From positions 83,085-147,084 of the forward strand of contig JACRMI010000131.1 of the NCBI GenBank assembly GCA_016215025.1: a stretch of DNA of 64,000 nt, in the 5' to 3' direction. Below are positions 36,480-43,990 of this stretch, in pieces. The position numbers were made by a program, and so were the translations under genes. Below the pieces are notes generated by a model. That model saw only the letters and a program-made list of their open reading frames with translations. It did not search any database and was not told the DNA's origin. Each line of letters opens with the position of its first letter. The stretch's first letter is position 1. This stretch comes from Chloroflexota bacterium. GTDB lineage: Bacteria; Chloroflexota; Anaerolineae; UBA4142.

Positions 36480-36508
36480 TTGACTCCGGGAGCATATTCG
36501 TTTATAAT
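36480..36508 (+). promoter_or_regulatory. Promoter of the small membrane protein gene
   Basis: TTGACT (36480-36485), 17-nt spacer, TATAAT (36503-36508). It overlaps the leader of the divergent kinase-fusion gene. Confidence 0.8.
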
Positions 36509-36547
36509 CGGAATAGAACAAGAGTTCTAAATAAATAGGAGTGTCCG

Positions 36548-36781
36548 ATGCCCCGACCACGTAAGAAGGCCAAGCACCTCGAAGTATCGTACGATCCAGA
36601 AAAATATAAACGAGAAACGTCGACCGAAGATTTCGTCGGACACTTTCTCGTGGGACTCTTCACCGCGTTTGTAACCGCCCTCCTCAGCCAAGCCGTGTCA
36701 AACCAAATCAACTGGCTGATCGTTGCGCTCGTCGCGCTGATTGCCGTAGTCGTCCTGGCAATATATCAAATGCGGAAATGA
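36548..36781 (+). CDS. Small membrane protein, function unknown
   Basis: 77 residues: basic N-terminus (PRPRKKAKH), a charged segment, and a hydrophobic C-terminal half with two short helices (about 28-48 and 54-74) ending in RK. ATG follows TAGGAG by 7 nt and a consensus promoter lies upstream, so it is likely expressed. No family recognised. Confidence 0.65.
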   Translation: MPRPRKKAKHLEVSYDPEKYKRETSTEDFVGHFLVGLFTAFVTALLSQAVSNQINWLIVALVALIAVVVLAIYQMRK

Positions 36782-36782
36782 A

Positions 36783-37172
36783 TCAGCGATGATTGTAGAA
36801 TTCGACCTGCCAGCGCCATTCGCTGTGATCGGACGCGTGCCACCACGCTTTGAGAATCCCCACTTCGCCGCCGGGCAACAGAACGGTTTCGCCGATGGAT
36901 CGTTCACTGGGCCATTGGTCTTGGCGCACGATTTGATTGCCGACACGCGTTAGCTTCGTCATTGGCAACCCTTCGCTTGCCGTCCGCTTTAAATCTTTCC
37001 CTTGCGCCAAGAGTTGTCCGTCATCCGAACGAATCTCGACTGTGATCGCATCTGGCGCAGCGTGCAGACACATCACATTGGTTGGATCGCACCGTCCGCG
37101 CGCAAACGCGACGCCCGTTGCCGCAGCGAACGGGTACCACACGTCCCAGAGTTCAAGTTGTTGGTTGGGCAT
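36783..37172 (-). CDS. Conserved hypothetical protein (LWDVWYP / EWRWQVEFYNHR type)
   Basis: 129 residues with no signal or membrane segment. The ends LELWDVWYPFAAATGVAFARGR and GGEVGILKAWWHASDHSEWRWQVEFYNHR look conserved; similar proteins occur in Chloroflexota and actinobacteria as far as I recall, but no function is known to me. It converges on the small membrane protein gene with a 1-nt gap. Confidence 0.65.
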   Translation of the reverse strand: MPNQQLELWDVWYPFAAATGVAFARGRCDPTNVMCLHAAPDAITVEIRSDDGQLLAQGKDLKRTASEGLPMTKLTRVGNQIVRQDQWPSERSIGETVLLPGGEVGILKAWWHASDHSEWRWQVEFYNHR

Positions 37173-37187
37173 CGTATTCCACTCCGT

Positions 37188-37527
37188 CTATTTGCTTCTT
37201 GGCAATTTGCCTCGAACAAACTCGCGGACTTGCTTCATCGCATTGACCGCATCATGCGCTTCGTCCTTTGAAGAAAACTCACCAGGATAACGAATATCAA
37301 TCGCATAGGTCATCAAAGCATCGAGAAAGGGATGAATTAATTCAAACGAACCATCTCGCGCAGAACACAATCTTAGCAATTCGATAAGATTGTGACTTCT
37401 CGGCGGATTGGTGCGCGTGAAAACACACGCCGTCGTAGTTCGGCTTACGCCGCACCGCAATTTCACGTCGGGCGGTATTATAATCGCCTTCGACTTTGGC
37501 GATCCATTCAACGAGTATCTCGTTCAT
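37188..37527 (-). pseudogene. Broken HEPN-domain gene, partner of the MNT nucleotidyltransferase
   Basis: Two frames together give a HEPN protein. 37527 to about 37390 codes MNEILVEWIAKVEGDYNTARRE and YDGVCFHAHQSAEK. The +1-shifted frame down to 37188 codes SHNLIELLRLC and the helical rest. At the junction the expected segment between AEK and SHNL (about 12-15 residues, normally containing YLKAFL) is missing and the frame changes, so a small deletion has occurred. The HEPN RxxxxH-type motif region would be affected. It overlaps the MNT gene as in MNT/HEPN pairs. Confidence 0.72.
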
Positions 37528-37855
37528 AGAGTACTTTACCTCTCGTCGTAATCTCACGCAAGAAATAATCTCCCATCGGTATACGTTCTTTGATCTGTTG
37601 CGGCGTCCGCACTAGGATATCCATGCCAAATGGATGTGGCGATAGCGCGCGCGAAATCTCGATTTGCTTCGCACGCGGACGTCCTTTGGTATTCAGGATA
37701 ACCAGCAAATCAACATCGCTATATTCATGCGGCTTGCCGTACGCGTACGATCCAAAAAGGATAATGCGCTCTGGATCGAATTTTTCAGCGATGCGCCGAA
37801 CGACCGCGTTGATCTCGCGGCGCGGAATCCGCTTGGCGCGCGTTGCTGCTTTCAT
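37508..37855 (-). CDS. MNT-type minimal nucleotidyltransferase
   Basis: 115 residues from ATG 37855. The nucleotidyltransferase core IILFGSYAYGKPHEYSDVDLLV (GS-x10-DxD) is intact; the C-terminal region GMDILVRTPQQIKERI fits the MNT family. In MNT/HEPN systems this enzyme adds AMP to the HEPN toxin. Here the HEPN partner is broken, so MNT may be an orphan. Its ATG overlaps the stop of the molybdo-hydroxylase gene (ATGA). Confidence 0.83.
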   Translation of the reverse strand: MKAATRAKRIPRREINAVVRRIAEKFDPERIILFGSYAYGKPHEYSDVDLLVILNTKGRPRAKQIEISRALSPHPFGMDILVRTPQQIKERIPMGDYFLREITTRGKVLYERDTR

Positions 37856-40800
37856 TTGAACTGCCTCATCTGCTGCCACACTCGTTCCGGCGTCATCGGA
37901 ATTTCGTGCATCCAAATGCCGACGGCATCGTGAACGGCATTCGCCACCGCAGGCGCGACGCCGTCGAGTGGAATTTCGGCGACGGCTTTCAAGCCGAAGG
38001 GATGCGATGGCTCGTACGTCTGCACAAAAATCGTTTGCAGTTCGGGCATTTCATCCGCAGAAAAAATTCGATAGTCGCCGAATTGCCGCACGACCGAATC
38101 GCCTCGTTCATCGTACAGCATTTCCTCACACACGGCGTAACCCAACGCTTGCGTCATGCCACCTTCGATTTGTCCGGATGCGGTCACGGGATTTACGATC
38201 ACGCCGCTATCGACTGCCATCACGAGTTTCTCGACCGTAATCTGTCCAGTCTGCGTATCGACCAGGACTTGCGCGAACTGAGCCGCGAATGGCGGCGGCG
38301 ATTTGGGCGACACGTACGATGCGACCGCCATGATTTGGAATTGATCTTTGTGATGCAACGATTCAAGCGCGACGTTTGCCAACGTGACGAAACGACCATC
38401 AGGCGCATACGCACATTTGTTACGCAAGACGATTTGTTCAGGCGTGGTGCGCGGTGCGTGGTGCGTGATGCTAGTTCCCTGAGTTCCTTCATTTCCACTA
38501 GTTCCCTTTTCATTTAGCATCTTCGCCGCAACGCTCTTAATTTGCCCCGCGACTTGCTCCGCCACCTTGACGACTGCGCCCCCCGAAATGTACGTCGTGC
38601 TCGACGCGTACGCACCTTTGTCGAACGGCGTGAAATCAGTATCGCTTGAGTACACGAGAATATCGTCAATCGGACAGCCGAGAATTTCCGCCGCAAGTTG
38701 CGCCAGCACCGTATCGGAACCGGTACCCAGGTCGGTTGCACCAACGAGCAGGTTAAACGAACCATCGTCGTTGATCTTGATCGATGCGCCGCCCATGTCG
38801 AGATACGGAATCGCCGTGCCTTGCATCACGCACGCCACGCCCTGCCCTCTTCGTAAATGCGGTTTACCATCGACGATATGGTGATCGCCTTGTTGCGTGT
38901 TGCGTGTTCCGTCTCGTTCTGACCACTGACCACGACCCACTGCCCACCGAATTGCTTTCGCCCCTTGTTCGACACATTCCGGCAACCCGCAAGTCTCAAT
39001 GATCTCCGGATGCGGCTCGCGTCCTTCGCTCCACGCTTTCGATGTGGGCAACTCGTCGCCGGCTTTGACCGCATTCCTTAATCGAAATGCCAGCGGATCG
39101 AGCTTGAGTGCGTGCGCAATTTTCTCCATGTGAACTTCGAGCGGGAAAAATCCTTGGGGCACGCCATAGCCGCGATACGCACCCGAGGGTGGTGTGTTGG
39201 TGTAAACAACGTGCGCATGAAATTTGATATTCGGAGCGTTGTACAGCCCCATGCATTTCTGACCCGTGTTACCCGTGACCGTCAACGCGTGACAACCGTA
39301 TGCGCCCGTATCGCTCAACGCGTACATTTCATTCGCAACGATCGTGCCATCGTTCTTGACGCCGGTCTTGACGCGTACACGCATCGGATGACGCGAACGT
39401 GCGGCAATAAATTCTTCTTCGCGCGTGTATTCCAAACGAACGGGACGCCGCGTCGCAATCGTCAAATGCGCGGCGGCATCTTCGATCAAGACTTCTTGCT
39501 TACCGCCAAAGCCGCCGCCGATACGCGGCTTGATAACGCGAATGCGTTTGGGCGGCAGACCCAGCACCGGCGCGAGAATGCGGCGCGCGTGAAATGGGAC
39601 CTGGGTCGAGGTGCGAATCACCAAGCGATCATCTTCGTCCCAGTACGTCACGACGATGTGCGGCTCGATACTTGCCTGCTGCACCTTCGGCACGACATAT
39701 TCGTCTTCAAAGATTTGGTCCGCCTGCTTGAACCCTTCTTCGATATTGCCAATTTCGATTTCAATTTTCGCCGCGATGTTTTTCGACGGATCGGACTCGG
39801 CAAAGTTCACGTACTCGGCTTCATCGTGGATGCGCGGCGCATCTGGTTTCATCGCATCGCGCAAATCGATGATGGCAGGCAGTTCTTCGTACTCAACGTC
39901 GATTAGTTCCAACGCACGCTGCGCAATCACTTCCGATTCGGCTGCCACAAATGCTACGCGGTCGCCGACGAATCGGACTTTGTTGTCGAGCGAGAATGAA
40001 TCGAGTGGACCTGGGATTGGATCGGACTGACCCGCAGTGGAATAAACGACACGCGGAATATCTTTGTACGTGAGGACCGCATGAACGCCTTCCAGCGCAC
40101 GCGCCTTCGACACATCGATATTTTTTATGCGTGCGTGCGCGACAGGCGAATGCAAGATTTTGCCGTACAACATCCCGCGCAGTTCGATGTCGTCGGTGAA
40201 CGCGGGCTTGCCCTGCACGAGTTTTACCGCATCGACTTTTTTCTCTGGCTTGCCGACAACGGTCGTCGCCGGTATTGCCGGCGCGACGAGCATCCGAGGC
40301 AAGATAGTTTGTGTCGTGGCGGTGGGAGGGAAATGAGGGAACTGCGGGAAATTAGGGAACTCTTCACTCGGAGGTTGGAAAACTTGAGATGGAACAAGGA
40401 TTCCTTCATTTCCCTTATTTCCTTCCGTTCCTTGTCCCAAACGAATTCTTTCTGCCGCTTGCAACACCGCTTGCACCGGTTTCACGTATCCGGTGCAACG
40501 ACACAAGACGCCGCTCAGTGCGTCGCGCACCTCATCTTCGGTTGGCGTGAGCGTTTTGTCGAACAATGCTTTAGCCGCAAGGACCATCGCCGGCGTGCAG
40601 TAGCCGCATTGCAGCGCGCCCACATCGACGAACGCTTGCTGTAGGGGATGTAAACCTTCGGTGTGCTTCCAACCCTGGTCTTGTACTTGACCCAGCGATT
40701 CGATTGTCGTAACGCGTTTGCCTTCTGCTTGTGCCGCGAGCATCATGCACGAATTAATCGGCACGCCCTCGACCAACACCGCACACGCGCCGCATTCGCC

Positions 40801-40920
40801 ATTATCACAGCCAAACTTGACGCCGAAATAGCCGTTAGCACGCAAAGCGCGCAAAAGTGTTTCGTTGGGTGCAATGTCCCAGGTTTTCAATTCATCGTTA
40901 ATGGTCAGACTGACTTGCAT
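37852..40920 (-). CDS. Fused xanthine-dehydrogenase-family protein ([2Fe-2S] plus Mo-cofactor domains)
   Basis: 1022 residues from ATG 40920. The N-terminal ferredoxin domain has GCDNGECGACAVLVEG and INSC; the second [2Fe-2S] domain has LQCGYCTPAM and LCRCTGY. From about residue 225 comes the molybdopterin domain with IGGGFGGKQE and the C-terminal LKAVAEIPLDG, where the Glu should be the catalytic base. There is no FAD domain. Repeat-derived low-complexity inserts are seen at about residues 165-200 (40325-40437), near 675 (38892-38940) and near 800 (38449-38515), all open in frame. Hydroxylates a purine, aldehyde or N-heterocycle; substrate unknown. Confidence 0.9.
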   Translation of the reverse strand: MQVSLTINDELKTWDIAPNETLLRALRANGYFGVKFGCDNGECGACAVLVEGVPINSCMMLAAQAEGKRVTTIESLGQVQDQGWKHTEGLHPLQQAFVDVGALQCGYCTPAMVLAAKALFDKTLTPTEDEVRDALSGVLCRCTGYVKPVQAVLQAAERIRLGQGTEGNKGNEGILVPSQVFQPPSEEFPNFPQFPHFPPTATTQTILPRMLVAPAIPATTVVGKPEKKVDAVKLVQGKPAFTDDIELRGMLYGKILHSPVAHARIKNIDVSKARALEGVHAVLTYKDIPRVVYSTAGQSDPIPGPLDSFSLDNKVRFVGDRVAFVAAESEVIAQRALELIDVEYEELPAIIDLRDAMKPDAPRIHDEAEYVNFAESDPSKNIAAKIEIEIGNIEEGFKQADQIFEDEYVVPKVQQASIEPHIVVTYWDEDDRLVIRTSTQVPFHARRILAPVLGLPPKRIRVIKPRIGGGFGGKQEVLIEDAAAHLTIATRRPVRLEYTREEEFIAARSRHPMRVRVKTGVKNDGTIVANEMYALSDTGAYGCHALTVTGNTGQKCMGLYNAPNIKFHAHVVYTNTPPSGAYRGYGVPQGFFPLEVHMEKIAHALKLDPLAFRLRNAVKAGDELPTSKAWSEGREPHPEIIETCGLPECVEQGAKAIRWAVGRGQWSERDGTRNTQQGDHHIVDGKPHLRRGQGVACVMQGTAIPYLDMGGASIKINDDGSFNLLVGATDLGTGSDTVLAQLAAEILGCPIDDILVYSSDTDFTPFDKGAYASSTTYISGGAVVKVAEQVAGQIKSVAAKMLNEKGTSGNEGTQGTSITHHAPRTTPEQIVLRNKCAYAPDGRFVTLANVALESLHHKDQFQIMAVASYVSPKSPPPFAAQFAQVLVDTQTGQITVEKLVMAVDSGVIVNPVTASGQIEGGMTQALGYAVCEEMLYDERGDSVVRQFGDYRIFSADEMPELQTIFVQTYEPSHPFGLKAVAEIPLDGVAPAVANAVHDAVGIWMHEIPMTPERVWQQMRQFK
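38449..38515. repeat. Low-complexity repeat inside the fused molybdo-hydroxylase gene
   Basis: gcgtggtgcg units followed by tagttccctgagttcc units; codes GTSGNEGTQGTSITHHAPRT in frame. Confidence 0.65.
40325..40437. repeat. gggaaat/agggaac-type inverted repeat in the linker of the molybdo-hydroxylase
   Basis: ggaaatgagggaactg-type units and, about 50 nt later, their complement (ttcatttcccttatttcc). It codes the linker EGNKGNEG to FPNFPQFPHFP between the Fe-S and Mo domains. Confidence 0.7.
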
Positions 40921-40950
40921 TTTAGACCTCGATAATGAAGACAGATGCAA

Positions 40951-41277
40951 CTAAACTTTGGCGGCTGAACGCCGCGTTTTATTCGATGGTCGTTTTGCTC
41001 GATAAACGGCTTTGGATTCCGCCACGACTCGCGTTTTTCGCGGTTTACTAACTGGTTCAAGGGTTGCATTGATTGGAACACTCAATGGCGATTCCTTTTG
41101 CGCAAAACGCGCTGCAAAATCAATAATCGTAAATCCGACGATACGGCCCGTTTTCGGATCGTGCCGCAAAATCAAGTTCTCTCCGACTTGTTCGTAATCT
41201 GTGAACTCTGGATGACCTATGGAAATATAAAGGACCTCTGCCTCTCGATCGTACAGCAGCCGCATTTTCTTATCCAT
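40951..41277 (-). CDS. DUF2283 family protein
   Basis: 108 residues. The N-terminal half (LLYDREAEVLYISIGHPEF and DPKTGRIVGFTIIDF) is DUF2283; the C-terminal 45 residues are basic and Ser/Ala/Lys-rich, possibly DNA- or RNA-binding. It starts 1 nt after the stop of the PBECR-like gene, so the two form a pair. DUF2283 often sits beside small toxin-like genes and may act as antitoxin (inference from context). Confidence 0.8.
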   Translation of the reverse strand: MDKKMRLLYDREAEVLYISIGHPEFTDYEQVGENLILRHDPKTGRIVGFTIIDFAARFAQKESPLSVPINATLEPVSKPRKTRVVAESKAVYRAKRPSNKTRRSAAKV

Positions 41278-41278
41278 T

Positions 41279-41608
41279 TTACCTCACGCGTTTCGGGCAG
41301 GCGGTAATGACGAATTTATTGGGCAATAGTCGGACGATAACCAAAATATGCGTGTAACCATAAGGCGAATCAGAGAACTTTTTCAAATCGCGATATTTGT
41401 TCGGATCGGTTTCATTCTGCTTATGTGTTCCAAGCCGAACGGTATCCAACACCTGGTCGCACAAGTTTGCTAATTCCCAATGACCGTTAATGATATGTTG
41501 CCAGCGCTCGTTGGCAAGAATGATTTCATTGTTCCAACGATCTTTGACAGACCAAGACTGAGGTCTCCACGATGCGTCGATTAGTGCGTCGGTCTCTCGA
41601 CAATGCAT
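41279..41608 (-). CDS. Putative toxin nuclease of the PBECR/RelE-like type
   Basis: 109 residues. DRWNNEIILANERWQHIINGHWEL, VLDTVRLGTHKQNETDPNKYRDLKKF, YTHILVIVRLL and a C-terminal NKFVITACPKRVR resemble PBECR-like nuclease domains: a conserved ERWxHI, an NKY motif and a strand near the end. It is tightly paired with DUF2283, which suggests a toxin-antitoxin module. The first 15 residues may belong to a later start. Catalytic activity is not proven from sequence. Confidence 0.6.
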   Translation of the reverse strand: MHCRETDALIDASWRPQSWSVKDRWNNEIILANERWQHIINGHWELANLCDQVLDTVRLGTHKQNETDPNKYRDLKKFSDSPYGYTHILVIVRLLPNKFVITACPKRVR

Positions 41609-41620
41609 TTTGCGTCTATC

Positions 41621-42190
41621 TCAGTTACTCACTGCCGCCACAATTTGAACCATACCCCATAAAAAGACTGCCGCGATCAAAAAATCAAGACTGTAGCGGA
41701 TGCGGAGAAATTTCTTGCGGGCTAACCGCGCCGTCGTATACACTTCGGTCAAAAGCGATTGGCGAAATTCGTCCGGAGATTGACTGGCAAATTTCGCCGC
41801 GAAATCGTCATACGTCATCTGCGAAATTCTGCCAAAAAAGAACAAGGTACCGCCTGTCTCATGCGCCTTCATGACCGGGCGCGCGACCATCAAAGCAAAC
41901 AGAGTCGAGCAGAGCAATGCGCCAAACGTCATGAGTGTGAAAAATGCGCTGGCACGAACGTTGAAAGGCATCGCATCGTTCAACAAGTTGACGATCGTGC
42001 TTTTGCTCCATAAACTTGCGCCTGTCGCAAGAACCGTATCGGCGGCGATAATCAAACCAGCCTTGGTGTCCGCGCGCGTAATTTGGTTTTCGATCAAGTT
42101 GAAAAGATTGACCGCCAAATCGTTAATTTCTTCTCGCAGACTCGGCTTGACCAGCTTTTCCGGTGCGCCTAGCTCAGGTATGTCATTCAA
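41621..42190 (-). CDS. Pycsar-type transmembrane effector (PycTM/DUF5706-like)
   Basis: 189 residues: a cytoplasmic N-terminal helix with ITRADTKAGLIIAADTVLA, two hydrophobic helices (about 42-60 and 85-107), a segment with GGTLFFFGRISQMTYDDFAAKF, a helical region and a last hydrophobic helix (about 165-186). This order (AD-KA motif, paired helices, FFGRI segment, last helix) matches the membrane effector of Pycsar anti-phage systems, which permeabilises the membrane on binding cCMP or cUMP. The usual pyrimidine cyclase gene is not adjacent. A stand-alone homologue with another role is possible. Confidence 0.7.
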   Translation of the reverse strand: MNDIPELGAPEKLVKPSLREEINDLAVNLFNLIENQITRADTKAGLIIAADTVLATGASLWSKSTIVNLLNDAMPFNVRASAFFTLMTFGALLCSTLFALMVARPVMKAHETGGTLFFFGRISQMTYDDFAAKFASQSPDEFRQSLLTEVYTTARLARKKFLRIRYSLDFLIAAVFLWGMVQIVAAVSN

Positions 42191-42217
42191 TTGAACTCTG
42201 CCTCGTTAGATATTCGT

Positions 42218-43123
42218 TTATGCACGTGCAGCAATGTTCTCATTCACCGACTCGGCACAGGACGTTGTGATGGCGGCGGCGCGCAATGCAAGCGCAAGCG
42301 TTTCGTCCAACGGTTTCCCTTGAAGATGACACAACAAGAACATGGCGGCTAATGCATCGCCTGCGCCCGTCGTATCGACAACGAGTGTTGGCAACGCTGG
42401 TGCGTACCGCGTAAGATTTGAATCGGCGTAAACAATTCCATCCACACCGAGCGTAATAATCGTACGCTGTACGCCGCGTTGAACAAGAAACTGTGCCGCG
42501 CGAATTGCATCGTCAGCATGGCGAATCGATTGCCCCGTCAACACTTGCGCTTCGAGCGCATTCGCCGTGACAACAGTAAAATCGCCGACGCCATCCACAA
42601 GCGTTTGCGCGCGCGCGACCGATGCTGGATTAAGGTAAATCGGCACGCGATTTACTTTCGCGAGCACCATCACCGCATCGATTGTCGCGCGGGGCAGCGT
42701 GGCATCTACGGCAATCAAATCGACGTTGGCAAAGAGCGGCGCGCGTTCGCGAATCGCAGCGGGAGTAAGCGCGTCAAAAATCACGCCGTCAAAAATACCT
42801 ACCTCGAGATCGCCCGTTGCGTTCAGCACGCCGACCCAGGTTGCACTGCGCTGTTCACAATCCACAATCAAGTTGTCAATGTTCACACCGGCGCGCGAAA
42901 GATCGTTGCGAATAATTCGCCCAAACTCATCGTAGCCAACGACGCTGACCATCGTCACAGTTGCGCCGAGCAGGGCGAGATTTTTCGCCACGTTTCGTGC
43001 GACGCCGCCCACCATCACGCGCGCATGTCCTGGCACATCGGCAGAGCGCACGAGATCGCCGAAACTTTGCGCCTTGACATCCACCGCTGCCGCGCCGACC
43101 ACCACGATGCGTTCTTGGCTCAT
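42218..43123 (-). CDS. PfkB-family sugar/nucleoside kinase, pseudouridine-kinase-like
   Basis: 301 residues from ATG 43123. RIVVVGAAAVDVKAQ, GGVARNVAKNLALLGA, SVVGYDEFGRII and the catalytic VDTTGAGDALAA are present. The GGVARNVAKNLALLG stretch resembles PsuK-type pseudouridine kinases, but no PsuG-type glycosidase is adjacent, so ribokinase-like or other nucleoside specificity is possible. A promoter with TATAAT at 43133-43138 would give an almost leaderless mRNA. Confidence 0.85.
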   Translation of the reverse strand: MSQERIVVVGAAAVDVKAQSFGDLVRSADVPGHARVMVGGVARNVAKNLALLGATVTMVSVVGYDEFGRIIRNDLSRAGVNIDNLIVDCEQRSATWVGVLNATGDLEVGIFDGVIFDALTPAAIRERAPLFANVDLIAVDATLPRATIDAVMVLAKVNRVPIYLNPASVARAQTLVDGVGDFTVVTANALEAQVLTGQSIRHADDAIRAAQFLVQRGVQRTIITLGVDGIVYADSNLTRYAPALPTLVVDTTGAGDALAAMFLLCHLQGKPLDETLALALRAAAITTSCAESVNENIAARA

Positions 43124-43132
43124 TGTGTTTCG

Positions 43133-43138
43133 ATTATA
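43133..43138 (-). promoter_or_regulatory. Extended -10 promoter of the PfkB kinase gene
   Basis: TGG plus TATAAT on the minus strand at 43133-43138; the expected start is within a few nt of the ATG at 43123. Confidence 0.55.
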
Positions 43139-43176
43139 CCACAAAGCCCAACCTCGGAAAAATGGTTTTGAGGCTT

Positions 43177-43205
43177 TTGACAATTTCATTCTTTTTCTGG
43201 ATAAT
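43177..43205 (+). promoter_or_regulatory. Promoter of the UGA-containing DsbA-family gene
   Basis: TTGACA (43177-43182), 17-nt spacer, GATAAT (43200-43205); AAAGGA lies just before ATG 43235. Confidence 0.8.
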
Positions 43206-43234
43206 GGAATCAAATCTTTTAGAAAGGAAAAAGG

Positions 43235-43933
43235 ATGTCACCCCGCAGAGTAGCCCCCAAGTCCAAAGCCACATCGAGTGGATTGCCCACCTGGGCAATC
43301 GCCGTTGGCATAGGTGTGGTCGTCGTCCTTGCAGCCGTTGGTTTATTTATTCTGCAAACGCCTGCCACACCCTCCCCCGCTGTTCGTGATTCGAGCGCCC
43401 CGGCATCGGGACGCACAAAGGGCGACCCCAACGCCAAGCTTGAATTGGTCGAGTATTCGGATTTTCAGTGACCGTACTGCAAAGATTTTGCGTTTGGCGC
43501 GGAGCGCCAACTCGAGAAAACTTATTTTAGTACTGGTAAGGTCAAGTTCACGTATCGATACTTTCCCGTCGTCGATCAAGGCAAGGTTGGAGAATCGCAT
43601 TGGTCCGCGTACGCCGCCGAGTGCGCGAACAAGCAAGGCAAATTTTGGGAATATCATGACAAGCTGTTTACCGAATGGCGCGGTGAAAATATCGGTACGT
43701 ATACCAAACCGAATTTGAAAAAATACGCCGCCGACATCGGTCTCAATACCACCGCCTTTAACCAATGCGTCGATAACGGCGAAACGGTTTCAATTGTCGA
43801 GACGGAGTACAATCAAGCCCAAGCGATGGGAATCTCCGGCACGCCGACATTTTTGATCAACGGTAGAGCACTGCAAGTTCGCACGCTCGACGCTTCGGAA
43901 TTTAGCCGCACGTTCGATACCCTGTTGAAATAA
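43235..43933 (+). CDS. DsbA-family thiol oxidoreductase with in-frame UGA (putative selenoprotein, UPYC)
   Basis: One frame of 233 codons with a single internal TGA at 43469-43471. Order: basic N-terminus, membrane anchor (about 20-44), short linker, then a thioredoxin-fold DsbA domain. The active site reads VEYSDFQ-U-PYCKDF, where relatives have CPYC, so UGA stands exactly at the nucleophilic Cys. The rest is intact: FTYRYFPVVDQ, HWSAYAAECA and the cis-Pro loop SGTPTFLINGR. A 7-bp hairpin with a GGA loop follows at 43494-43510. A promoter and ribosome site are present. Alternatives are a recent Cys-to-stop mutation (one base) or recoding of UGA. No sel gene is in the window. Confidence 0.75.
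43494..43510 (+). promoter_or_regulatory. Candidate bacterial SECIS hairpin
   Basis: Stem ttggcgc (43494-43500) pairs perfectly with gcgccaa (43504-43510); the loop is GGA, starting with G. The loop begins 29 nt after the UGA, within the range usually quoted for bacterial SECIS elements (about 16-37 nt). A lower tttt/aaaa pairing (43486-43489 with 43517-43520) could extend it. Confidence 0.55.
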
Positions 43934-43936
43934 AAA

Positions 43937-43975
43937 AAGAGACCTTGCCACACACATCGTTTGGCAAGGTCTCTT
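43937..43975. terminator. Hairpin terminator between the two DsbA-family genes
   Basis: 14-bp perfect stem (43937-43950 with 43962-43975) and an 11-nt loop. It is flanked by an A run upstream and only a short T/A stretch downstream, so it is stronger on the minus strand. Confidence 0.65.
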
Positions 43976-43990
43976 ATTCGGGAGACAAGG

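Noticed and set aside
37188..37557. Second UGA/recoding event in the HEPN gene
   Set aside because: The break is a frame change with missing residues, not an in-frame stop at a Cys position.
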